64,000 bases of DNA from Gymnorhina tibicen (lineage: Eukaryota > Chordata > Aves > Passeriformes > Artamidae), in assembly GCA_013399875.1 (NCBI GenBank), contig VXAZ01003270.1, forward strand, positions 336,913-400,912, given 5' to 3'. Numbering within the stretch: position 1 is the first letter of the stretch; each line of letters opens with the position of its first letter. Of this stretch, positions 34,201 through 46,402 are shown piece by piece. The translations under genes were made by a program, and so were the position numbers. The notes under the pieces are model-generated. The model saw only the letters and a list, made by a program, of their open reading frames with translations, made no database searches and was not told where the DNA came from.

Positions 34201-37200
34201 CCATCTTTTCTTAGGTTCATTTCCAGCAAAGACATTTCCTCACATTTATTTTTTTTTATGTATCAGTGTTGGGATCCAGCTTTGTCGCTGTGGTCAATGA
34301 CGTAAAAAACAACCTGGACTAGGACAATAGGTTCCTTCTTTAGTCTAAAGTATCCAGAACCATGAAATTTTAACTGTTAGTTCTTGAGCTTAACAATATC
34401 TATTAATAACAATTAGTAAAAAGAAAAAGAGTTGCTATTGGTAACAATGTTGAGAGAAGAGTAAAATGCAAAACCTCTTGTTAAACTGTTTGTCAGATTT
34501 CAGAAGAAAATGGATATTGAACTGAGTGATCCTGTGAAGGATTCGGGACACAGCAAACCCACCCTTACAAATAAATGGTGAATGGGATGTAAGATGTATG
34601 TACAGAACAGAACAGTGTGTTTTGATTATGTCAATTAAACTAGTGCAGATAGGGGTAAGTAGCAATTAATTTTATTTTAATATTTTTCCGTTTTCTTGGA
34701 ACTTTGTTTTACAAGGTTATAATTCACCTTTTTTTGGCCACTGAAAGAGTTTTCAGTTTGACTTAAAGAATTTCATACTATTTTTTTTTCCATTTAAAAG
34801 AATTACGTTGTTGCTACATAGATGAATAAAATGGAAAATGTGACCATTAGTAAAGTTATTTTCCGAATACTATTGCAGTGTGCTATAAGGAAAGAGCTCT
34901 GTAGCTGATCTCCGTGTAACGCTCCAGAATGTACAAGTCTTCCATAGGTCCAGTACCCTATTCTGAGTTTACATGTAGATGTCCTGGATGCCTTAGGAAA
35001 ACAAATTAAATTCTTACCTGTGTAGCTGCCCTTGATGTCCATTGGCTATGATGGCAGTTTACGTACCTTAGTCACAATTAAACCCTTTTTAATGAACAAT
35101 AAATCTAAGCATCTTAATCTTGAATGGAATACCAGTTCAATTTCAATTTCTAAAGTATCTATTGCAATTTTGTTTTATTATCTGATGGCATATGTTGAAT
35201 TGTTCCTTATTATCTGAAAGAGATGACTTTTTTTAGCTAGAAAACTCCAAAGAAAATTATTTATTTTAATCCTGTTAGTTCACGCTTTCTGTGTTTTTTC
35301 TTCCTGCACAATTTTCAGGGTTTCACATTTCATCTCTATCCTAATAATCTTTTGTGAAAAAATAGCACTTTTTACAATTGTTACTCTACATTTCTTTTCT
35401 TGTTTTGTTTTTTAAGGGTTTTCACTCTTTTCAGATGTGGAATGCATCTCTGCCTTCTGAATGGAAGTCCCATAGCTGCCTCCTCAGCTTGACTCTTGTT
35501 CTTCACCTTTACTGTCACTGCATTACATCTGCCTCCAAAAACTTGCTACTGTCTCCACTTATGTCTCTCTTTGAGCTGTCACTGTCTGTTCTTTCAAATA
35601 GATTCTTTTCCTTGGTAAATATACCTTTCCAGTCATTCTAGAAATAATATCTATGATTTATATAATTATGTATTGATAAAGTTCTCCTACAGAGCTCTGA
35701 CAGAGCTTTGTAACAAATAAAGTGGAAAGTGAAAGATCTGATCTCAAAAATTATCTCTGATAATAGAAAAGTTGGAGACTAGTTTTTACAGGCTCGGATC
35801 CAAAGCACCTAACTCAGCCTTTACGAGACTGAGTAAAGATGGGCAACCAGCCTTTCTGTAGTGGGAACAGAAATAAGGCTGGGAGAATGGAACTGAGTGC
35901 TATGGGAAGAGAGCCATTATCCCGCACATCTGCAGTCAAGTGGTTTCATTAAAATTTGCTCCTTATTCCCGGTGTTCTACCTCAACAGGGAAATACTTTG
36001 CAGTTTATTAGACTCCTGTTCCTCCTGAGAGACACAGGATATCACAGGGCTTGTCTTTTTAATGCAATATCAACATTTCCTCTTGGGAGAAGATACCATT
36101 TTCACCTCCTCAAGTGAGCAGCCCTTGAAATCAGTTCTGATTAGTGTTCCCCCTATTTCATCCAGGTTCAATTAGTGGAGGATATGGAAGCTGTGAATTA
36201 CCTGTCATCCAAAGCATCATGGTATGTTTACAAAAGCAAATGGAGTACATTATAGGAGTATTGTATATGAAAATGGAGCTACTTATTAATGGGCTTTTTT
36301 TAGAGCATCCTAGTACAAACATTATCTAGGAAATAAATTGTACAGTTATTTCTCTGTGCAGTTTATGCTTTGATTTCCATCCCATCACCACTATCACCCC
36401 TTAAAAAAGTCCAAAATGCCACTAGAATACAAAATAATTTCACTGCAGCTTCAGGAGTATTTTGCTGCAGAAAAATTACTTTGAGCTTATGGGAAAAGAG
36501 GAATTTTAAGATGTCTGGTGGATTTTTTTACCAGAGAATCTGTTTTACAATCTGACTCTTCACATAGTATCTAACTCGTCATAGAAGAAGGGAAATTGCA
36601 TCGTGTTTTAAAAGGTGTCTGTAATACAATGAAACGGTGGCAGTTTAAGGCTAGAGTTTCTTTTGGGCAAGGAGCAGGAGGCTGAGGCTACTTCTAAGAC
36701 CCCATTTCCCTGGCTGCACAAAGTTCCATTTGAATGTTGCAAAAATTTATGATAAGACAGGGCAGGGAAAAAAAGGGATAAATGGATAGAGTAAATTGGA
36801 TAGGAAAAAATTGAATATGTGGGAGAGGGTATGTGCTTTGATTTTCTGTTTTTCTATCTCAATAGAGTAAAAAGAACTATTTTTGATTTCTTGGAGCTTA
36901 TGAGACAGGATTGCCATTCATTTAAGTTACATTTAATGCCTGAATCTTTTTTTTATGTATGTGAAGCTGACTGCTGTGTTTGTTAACATACTCTGTGATC
37001 AATGTCCCCAATACTCGGTATTACAATAAAAATCAGGAACACAAATTACTACCCACTGCAGTTCTCAGCATCTATTCATGTGTCTGCAGAGTGCAGAGTG
37101 GTTTATATGTACGTCTGTAGCAAGACATCTCATTATTGACTGTCAGCAAAAAGCCATGCTTTGGTATTTTCCACGATACAGCTGTAACATCATGTATGCC

Positions 37201-39913
37201 CATCTTCATTATTTTATAATAATTTTTTTGTGGGCCCATGGCCATAAAATCAAGCGACTCTTCTCTACTTCAAGAGAGATTTATAAACTATCAGACTGTA
37301 GAAATCATTTAGGTACCAAAACATGTAAATTAATACTTATTGGTATTTCAAAACTGTGTAGAATCCTAAATGTCTTTGATTCTTGTGGGGAATCGATGCT
37401 TAAATTCCTGAAAATTGTAGTAGAATCCTACATGCCTCAAGTACCTAAATGCCTTTGAAAGTCTGGCCTAAGGTTTTTCAAATTAAATTGCATTATTGGT
37501 TAATGATTTATAGCGCTGCAAATAATCCTGATGCATACAAGTTTTTAATGGCATGGATTTATTTTCTTTGCACCTGTGCATCACTAATTAAACCAAAGGA
37601 TAAAGAGGTGCAGCAAGATATCTTCAGCAGAAATAAGATTTTCTTAGAGTATTCTGTATGCTAAATTCATCTACAGTGTTTTATTACTTTCAATATATTT
37701 AAGAAAATTTAACCTTTAACTTTCTAAATAAAATTGATTACTAATTATTTGATCTTTTTAAACTCACATTTTCAAGTAAAGGAAGAACGATAATTTAACA
37801 AAGTAATAATAACTACAGTAATGATTATTTTGCAGACAGTTATTGTTATTGTGATTTATAACAGCAATATTTTTTTTCTTATGTTGGAAGATGAAGGACA
37901 GTGGAGTAGCTTCATTTAAGAATCAATTACTCCCCAGCGATGAATGAAAATTCCCACCAATCAGAACATGAATGCCTATCAGGAATGCAATAATTGGAGC
38001 TTTATACCTCATCCAGTGCTTCTAAGCCCACAGACGATGTGGAAGTTTGGTTTCTTTTAGTCTTTTCTCCTTATTAGACATAGAAGATTAGGCCTTAAAC
38101 ATTAGCTCCAAAGACTTCCTCACTATCCTTTCTTGATTGTTGTGATACTAGCACACATAATAAGCTGCTGAAAAATTCTGTCCTAAGGCCCTGCCGAGGG
38201 AATGCATAGAGGATATTTGATTACTTTGCTACATCTGATTTGAGACTTTACAAAAAACAGTCATCAGGCTTACAGACCGGTGTTCTGTATTTTAATGGTA
38301 AGGCCTTGTTTTAGTTAAAAAAATTTTTGAGGAGGAGAAGGCGGATATTAAAAATTTACAACAAATTTGGCAAGCAATAGCTAACTTTCAAAGACATATT
38401 TTTCTAAAATAGTATTCAAGTTTTATGTACTCTTCACAATCACTGTAAGCTTAGCAAGGTGGGGGTTGTTGATCTTTTGCACATCTTTTAATGAGAAAAG
38501 TAACATGTATTTTTGCATTTATGTGTGGATTTGGACCCTGTAGTGACTAAGCAAGTGCTTAAAGAAAAAGTATATGATACATAATACTTTCTTTAATGGC
38601 TTTAAATTCATGGACCAGCTGTTTGTTTAGGATACAGGTCAAGTTTTTTGTTCCTTACCTATCAGAAAGGCAGACAGGATGTTCAGCTTCTCCGGCATGC
38701 ATGAATCCTTCTGGTTGTTTAAATTGGTATTTGCACTGTTGCAGTGCAACATGGAAATGTTATGTAAGTTATATAAATACTTGCAGATGACATTGTAAGT
38801 TGTCATTATTAATGTAATTTTCATATTTTCTCCGTAAATGCGTTTCAATTTTCATCAAGATTCCTGCAGTGCATGATTCCAAGCAGTCATGTGCTTTTTT
38901 ATAAAACATATTAAATATGTTGTGAGCTTTGCTACAAATTAAAAAAGAATCTAAAAAAACCCAGACATTTGAGTATTTTTTTTCTCAGTTGAATACTTTA
39001 AAGTAAAAAATATTTTTATATAAAATGAAGAAGTATAACACAAAAAATGGAATCCAAGTTCTGTCAAACAAGACAAAAGAAAAACAAGTTGTTTAAAACA
39101 CCACTGAATTGTAAAGAAAGACTTTCAAAAAATAATTACTACTTTGAAGTAACTAATTATTCTGAAGAGACATCTCCCTTTCTTATGAGTCTTCACTGAT
39201 TTCTCAACTAACTTCTACTTTTCTGTCATGGAAGTTTTATATCTGAGAAGGCTACACAGGGCAGTTTTGTGGTGTAGGGGTTTGGTTTGGTTTTGGTTGG
39301 GTTGTTTTGCTATTACATGTTTCATTGTTCATAGCAAATCACCTTCTGGATTTTTTGAATTTCAAATGCAAAGTTCGTCACTCTGCTATTTGAATGTCCC
39401 ATTGTAAACTGTTCAAGGTCTTGACTACAGAATCACATCAGGGACAGGATAGTTGAAATGGTTCAGTTTTTCTCTTTTCTCTTAAAAACTTCCAAGATTT
39501 CTAATAAGTTATTCCATATACAGTGTCAGTGGTTGGTAATAGGGACTGTGCATCAGTTGTTCTTCTTGCCTGTGTCATTAGCATCTCATTTTATTTTGTG
39601 TTTGAGAAAGAACTCATATTTTTTTTCCTGAAATTCTTTGATCTGGAGACATAGATCCCACCATGCTCTTCTAATAATACTAAAGATACTGGCCAGTAGA
39701 TAAAAAATGCTGTTATATGTTAATATATTTGACATAAAGCAACTGATACCTCTTGGTTTGAGACTGATTAAACTGATTAATAATCAGTTCACATGTCTAC
39801 TTTTAACACTTGCAGTTACACACTTCTTCATTTTGAAGCGATAACATTTCTAGATGTGGTCTCCACATGCAGTGAACATTTCCCATTTTAATAAAACTTT
39901 AATAATAAAAGAT
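31233..39913. other. Long unique AT-rich stretch, no named gene
   Basis: About 8.7 kb with no repeat family I can identify with confidence. One 56-bp exon-like block occurs at 36166-36221. A stretch at 34266-34640 beginning 'tgttgggatccagctttg' could be an old LTR, but I could not place its right end. A T/G-rich tract lies at 39277-39309. Open frames are all under 130 codons and lack domains. Confidence 0.4.
36166..36221 (+). other. Exon-like block (56 bp), unproven
   Basis: A pyrimidine-rich acceptor 'ttccccctatttcatccag' precedes it and the donor 'atg|gtatgt' follows. Two of the three frames are open; one reads VQLVEDMEAVNYLSSKAS. A stretch this short is open by chance quite often and 56 is not a multiple of three. 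It could be a cassette exon of a long gene or non-coding transcript, or a decoy. I do not recognise the peptide. Confidence 0.12.
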
Positions 39914-39943
39914 TATTGTAAAATGTGATCACATTTTACAATA
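39914..39943. repeat. Perfect 30-bp palindrome
   Basis: Fifteen bases (tattgtaaaatgtga) are followed at once by their exact reverse complement, with no spacer and no mismatch. The centre is TGATCA. Nothing else in the surroundings looks like a transposon. Confidence 0.95.
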
Positions 39944-42900
39944 TCACAGTTGATAACAAGGTACTGTTCAATGAGGAAAGAACATACATGTGAGAAACAA
40001 TTTTATCTTAAAGTTGAAGCAGTTTTGTTAAATATGTGTAAAAGAACATATGAGTTTTCACTGGTGAGTAATACCCTAACTCCTAGCACAATCATTTCGA
40101 TTAGCAGCAATTTTCCTGCTTATCTATTTCTTATCTATCTGTTATCTTCTGGTAATGTGTCATCTACCATCTCTAAGCCAAAAGAGCAGGACAAATTCAC
40201 TGGATTCAGGCCATTCCAGGCCATTCATTCATGTAACGTACACAAATCCTTTAAAACAATAACTACTTCTATGCTTACCTTCCCTGTGTCGGTGAATAAG
40301 TGATGTGAATCCTGCATCACACATTTACCAGATAAAGTGTGACTATAAAAAGGCACCTTGACGTGCAACAGTAATGACATAGGCCACTTTTTTTTCCTGA
40401 AATCCATGTGAAACCATATGTTGTCCTGTTGAAATATAAGGTTATTAAAAATTTGTTCACAATGTCATCTACATCCTGGCTGCTCTTCAAGCTCACTTTA
40501 ATCACCTTCTGTTACTGATCCAGAGTATCCAGGTATTTAGTATTTCATTGACTTTTACTTCTAAATTGTACTGACACATACTTTTCTGTTGAGGTACCGC
40601 TAAATAAATTTTAGGAATGTAAATAACCTTTTCAAGAATAACTGAGAAAAGAAGTGAAAGAAAAACACTCACTAGTATCAGTATTTTGTATGGGGCTGTA
40701 TTTTGATAGATGGACTGTGTTTATATTTGATAACAATCTGTATTTGGTAGAATTATTGTGTATTCAATTTATGTCAGTATACTTCATGGATAAAAATATT
40801 TGTCAACAGAAAGAAGCAAGAAATTCTGTTTTCATGGATAAACATCTTTCTGGGCTCATACATTTTTAAAATGTAAATAATATTTGTAGTAAAACTGAAA
40901 ATCTTTCTGAGAAAATATATTTTAACACTTAATTTTCTTCTCTTCCATCTCAGACTGACAGTGCTGACTTTGGACCTATACCTTGAAGAGTAAATTTGTT
41001 CTCTTTAATCTTAACAAAGAGAGTTTTCGTTGGAGTTAGGCAATTATTATTTTAATTTTAATAATGTTTCTAACCCTAGCGTGGATGTCTTTCTGGTGAC
41101 ATGTAAAAAAGTCTGGAACCATTTGGTTTCCTTTCATTTTGTAGTCTAGCAGGAAGCCGTTGCAAGTTATGATAGTATTTAATTTCAGAATTTACAGGTT
41201 AATTGTGAGATCTGACTTTAAGATTATATTGTAGCTTGGCTCTTCTGAAATCCATTTTAGTGACATACTTTTTAACATACTTTGGCTTTTGTTTTGGCTC
41301 AATATGAGAGTTTAGATGGCAAAACCCATAAGAGATTAATTGCACATGAAATAGAAAACAAGTTAAAAAAGTTAGATGTTACATTGTGACTTGAAGAAAT
41401 AAAGACATAAAGAAATAATAACTACTGTCTATTTTCAAAGGAACAAAAATTTCTTGTAGCACAATACAAAAAGAATTATGGAACATTTCCTTAGGAACAT
41501 CTTATACCTCAGGATAAGCTTAGGCAAAAGGTTCTGCTAGAAAAATGCCAGAAATTACAGACATTACTGCTGGAATGTTAAAATACATGGCTTTCCGACA
41601 CTATGAAAATCAAGATTTAATGGCAAATGATAATTTATGTCAGGGTGTGGGCCATGGACCCCCTTTGCTTGAGAGCTGCATTAACTTCAGGCCCTTGACT
41701 TGATGTCACATGAAGCTGTACACGTGCGCACGTGTTAAATGCCCCAGCAAAGCGTGGGCATTGTTCTGGGAACCAGTTTGTCTTCTGCAGATATACCAGT
41801 TGCAAAGCTCAGAGCTTCCTGGCTCCTAAATCAAAATTCCATGACAATTCTACACTTTGTTCCTGTGTCATTTTTTTTCTCCTCTTTTATTCCTCCATTC
41901 CTTTCATTACCTGCTCCATACTGAGAGTTCAAAGTAATTAGTATCCTTATTTTTGACAGAATGGATTGTAGTCTTGCTTTAAAAGAAACTGACTGTGGAC
42001 TCAGCTCATTTCAATACCTTCAATGATTACAGCAGAGGTAAGCTGCATTTCATTCAGGTGTGACTGATCTATTTAAAAAAGCAGACTGTATGTATCTAAT
42101 ATTTCTCATGCCAATAATCTAGCATGTCTCCCTGCGACACATTACATTGTTCAAATTCATGAGCCCCATTTCACAAAGAAGTTCCCTAGTCTTTTTGCAT
42201 CTAAGCACAGCAGGAATATTACTAGGAAAAACACCTAATATGATTACCTGTAACAGCCAATTTTAGGTTAAATAGATATTTAAATTCTACCAAATATTTG
42301 TACTCTCACTTTTCTGCTAAATTATTGTATTAAATTACTAGCCTACTAAAGAGGACAAAGTTATTTAATTAACTAGGACTCTGTGAAGATTTGAAGACCA
42401 GACAACTGCAATTTCTGAACTACAATTTTTCCTTTTATCTTTATGATTATTAAGTTCTAAAGTAAACAGATGCAAATTATAGCACTTTCATGTTGGTTCA
42501 TTCTGACTGACTCAAATAGAACTTACCTCTATGAAAAAGCCTTACCTCTATGAACTACACTCCTGTTCACAGGCAGGAATAGTAATTCTACCAAACACTG
42601 TGAATATATTAATTTTGTACATTGTGAAAAATACAAACTTTTTTTAAATTTTAAAAAAATCTCCTGTGAATTACGTGTGTCATTTCTCAGGCTTTTTTTC
42701 ACCCCTCTTTCTAAAAATTATACTATTGTCTTGATGTACTGTGAAAAAGAGCTAGATGTTATATTTACCTGCTTCTGGAAATCCAAGATATATCTTCTAA
42801 GATTCAGAATAAATGTGTAGACGTGTAGCTTAACAAACATTTGATCAAAATACATAAATCCAAATTGTCAGGGAAAAAAGGATATATGTAAATAAATAAG

Positions 42901-45681
42901 TTGTTCAAACTTTCATCTTTGCTGTTAAATAACTTCCATTCAGTGTCTTTTCTAAAGTGTAAGGATAAATTAAATAAAGGACATGGAAAGATAAACCAAG
43001 ACAAAGCATAAAAATATTTTGTATAAAGCTTGCTTATATCATTCCAGGAAAAACTTTTTGAATATTCAGAGGGAATTGTAAATTCAAAGCTTGCAGTAAA
43101 CTGAAAATCTTCATGGGAAGTAAGGAAATTATGCCTAATGGTATGTGAAAACATGTTTAAACAAAAGAAGCATTGTGCTACATTGGATAATAGTAATGTT
43201 TGCCAGGAAAGAGTTGACACAAAATTGTTTTTAAGAACACAGAGATTCCCCTGTCTTTCAAGGTTATATACTCATAAGAAACAATTATCATATCATTACC
43301 CTCGCACTATAAAACTAATTTTCTATTTCAACACTGATGTGAACATACTTAGTTGGTTGAAAGAGATGGAGAAAATCCACGCATAATTTTCTTTAATGGG
43401 TTGAGTCTAGTGAGAGTCTACATTTCACAAAAAATATTAAAGGCTGAAATGAAGACACAAAGATTTCAAGTTTTTAGTGCTGATCCATGCTGTGACTAAC
43501 ACCATACAATCACGTTGAAGAGATCCATCAGTGTTTAATTGAAATGTGTTCTTATATTTCAACTATTTCAGATAATTACATATGAAAAAACTAGGTTTAT
43601 TATATGTTATTTGCATACTGCTTTCTCATCCTTCCCCCAACTCACTTTCAAACCTCAACCCTTTTACATTTGTTTTAATATATAATAGATTCAGAAAAGA
43701 ATCTGGTTTGACAGCAACCCTTTTTGAGCATCTATTTCAGTAGGAATTATGTAGACCTTAGTCATTTTGAGGAAAACACAATTAAATGAGATTAATAAAT
43801 AAAGAACTGTGGGTTTCTGGAGAGTGTTGAACTAACAGAAGAAACATCTTCCTGATCTCCAGCACAGCTCAGAGCTGTTTGCTTGGTGCCTGCCTGTGCG
43901 GATGAATTCACAGCACCAGGTGACACATCAGTGTTCCTCATGGGGTGAGGGGGGAGAGCTAGATATTTCAGAGAGAGATTTTTAAAAAGTACCATGGAAT
44001 TAGGTTAAAAGGCTAGCCAGTGTTTCTTATGTCCCATCAAAAGAGAAGGATCTTAATTTCCATTCTTTTCACTAAGAAACATTCACGTATTCACAGCAGT
44101 AACTGTTTTCCATACTCAGATCAGCCAGTTAATCCCAGATTCTTCCATCTAAGTGAAAGTGCTGAGTGCTGAAACAAAGAGTCATGTCATCTTTGGCACT
44201 TCTCTTTAGCCTAGCCAATCTTTACGATTTCCATCATTTGGGTCAATTTTTGTGGGAGGGCTCAGTGTGTCCAAGATAGTTTTTAGGCATAGCCCTGTGA
44301 GTAAGATACTCTCCAGAGAGTTAAAACAATATTTTGGTCATTTCTATAAAGCCATCTAACTGGAATTTAGTGTAGAAAGAGGAAATAACTTTAAGGAAAA
44401 CGGAAGGTATTGCATAAGAGGAATACATACCTTGCTGACTGTATAAAAGTACTCAGCATGAAATGGGGTTTGTGTTGCTCTTCTATGACTAAAACTGACA
44501 GTGTCAGGCTAGTAAAATATTTGAATCTGTGGGACTTTATTGTACAGAAAATGCCACGAGACAGAACACAAACTTGGGTACCAATTTGTTTATGCAATAT
44601 CTGAAAAGAATTTTGGAGACAAAGATTTTACTTGATCACTTAAGTAATTTTGGAAAACTTTCTTCACGATGATTTGTCCAGAGTCACATGGAATGGTTTT
44701 GAAGGCACAGGGAACAGATCATCTGTAGCCAAACCCTCTCTAAGCACCTTACACCCTTTCCTTTGCTCACTCCTTGCCTGGTGAGGAGGGGAGCTGTAGG
44801 CTCTGCTCTGGAGCAGCTTACTGCCAGCTCTTGCCTCTCTCATAGGCCTCCTCACTCCTGTGGGTTTGCACAAACCATTATAGAGACTGGTGAATAATTA
44901 TCCTTCAGTTATTTGTTTAAAGTGTGCCCAAACAAATAGAATGGCATATTATTCCAGTTTAAATAAATAAATAAATTTAATGTAGATCAAGAAAATTTCT
45001 TACCTACCTCACCACCCTTACAAAAGTAATGTCAAAAGGGAGCTATCAGAACACAATACTGCAAAAGTTGCTCATTATTCAATTTCATTTAGAATTTTTC
45101 AAATAATCATTTCGGAATTTTTTAAGAGTCTCCTCTTTTAGATTAATTTAAGTAATTTCAGTTGACCTGAGACTATTGTTCAGAAAATAAGCAACTCTTC
45201 AGAAACATCTTGCTCAGCTATCTGCCAGCTGCATCCTCTTGAAGTTTCAAGCAGCTCCCTGTTTTCTGTCATTGTGACGTGAAGAAGGGGGAAATGACAT
45301 GAAAAGAAATGACAGATTTATCATAATTTCTTGTGTATAATTGATCATTGTCAAAAAAAGTCTTGTGTGAAAAAAAATTAGGTTAGTCCAGTGCCTGCTG
45401 AGATCTCTGCTTCATTTACTTTTGTCTTCTTTTCTCACTCTCTCAGGTGTCGTTGCTGCTTTACTCACCACCACCTTTAATGCAGAAGTGATCATGGCAG
45501 AAGCATTGGCATGAAATGGGTCAGTAACAGGAGAAACTGCAGTGTCAAGAGGCCACAGTGAAAGGTGACAACAAAAAATAGCACTTCTAAGCAGCTAATG
45601 CAATGGCAAATATGGTTCAATCTGAAATGATTCCTCTGAAATTATATTACACTTATCCTTTTATTAGCATTTTTTAGAGGT
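39944..45681. other. Unique AT-rich sequence, no named gene
   Basis: About 5.7 kb. A CACGTG-rich palindrome lies at 41720-41735 and a minus-strand exon-like block at 43792-43936. A (TAAA)n tract occurs at about 44959-44975. The 138-codon minus-strand open frame at 42804-43220 has no recognisable domain. Confidence 0.4.
43792..43936 (-). other. Terminal-exon-like block, unproven
   Basis: Read on the minus strand, a strong pyrimidine tract 'ctctcccccctcaccccat' ends in 'gag' just before the block, as an acceptor site would. One frame then stays open for 47 codons to a TAA at 43794-43792. The predicted peptide is rich in Ser, Ala, Thr and Gln, starting NTDVSPGAVNSSAQAG. This composition is more protein-like than most open frames in the window. 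No donor follows, so it would be a last exon. I do not recognise the peptide, and its phase does not join to the block at 49554-49614. Confidence 0.15.
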
Positions 45682-45841
45682 CTGGCTGGCTTTTTGGTTA
45701 GGCTTTTTCTTGGGTTTGGGTTTTTTTTGGGGTTTTTTTTTGCTTGCTTAGGGGAGTTTTTAGGTTGTTTGTTGTTGTTTTGTTTTTTATTTTCTTTGTT
45801 TTGGTTTGGGGTTTTGTTTGTTTTGGTTTGTTGGGATTTTC
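45682..45841. repeat. Long G/T-rich simple repeat (160 bp)
   Basis: Runs of T broken by G and GGG or GGGG tracts, such as 'gggtttgggttttttttggg' and 'tttggtttggggttttgttt'. The open frames across it on both strands (poly-Lys/Asn or poly-Phe/Gly) are artefacts. Confidence 0.92.
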
Positions 45842-46284
45842 TTAGTAGCAAATTTCAATATAAAATCTTTGTCTACTGGAAACATTTAGTGGGCAAACAC
45901 CAGGCTACACTTTTTGTCTAAGTGTACTCTAATCCACCTATCATCTGAATATTTTAATTCCAAACAGCTGGTGTTATTTAGTCTGAGAAATGAAACACTT
46001 CAGACAGTTTCTCAATTGTTGTAATTAAAAACAGGAAACAGCAAGGTAAATAAAGGAATCATAGGATCAATAAAGCATTATTATTTTAATGACAATCTCA
46101 GAAGCCCAGATCATAAATTGTTAGCTTATAAAGTGCAGGAAATCTGAACAAGCACAGAGTGGTCTCTGATGGAACTCTTGAGTAATGATCTGAACAATCT
46201 GAATGAAAGTTATGTGTTTTGCTAAAACTGAGCTCTGTTTCTGAAAATAATGAAACAGATTTCTGCAAAATTGTCGTAAATGAA

Positions 46285-46402
46285 AATCATAGAACCATAG
46301 AAAGCTTGGGTTGGAAAGGACCTTAAATATAAACTCTTTCAAACCCCACTGCCATGGACAAGGTACCTTTCACAAGGCCAGGTTGCTCATGCTGCTAAAG
46401 AT
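46285..46402 (-). mobile_element. CR1 LINE, short 3' fragment
   Basis: Reverse-complement CR1 tail: 'aaatcatagaaccatagaaa', 'gggttggaaaggaccttaaa', 'accccactgccatggacaag' and 'cacaaggccaggttgctca'. Only about 118 bp remain. Confidence 0.88.

Noticed and set aside
34266..34640. Possible old LTR beginning TGTTGGGATCC
   Set aside because: The start is suggestive, but I could not find a right end, a poly(A) signal in place or a duplication.
40012..40062. Possible exon ending at 'gtgagt'
   Set aside because: The acceptor 'atcttaaag' is weak, and the open frame is no longer than expected by chance.
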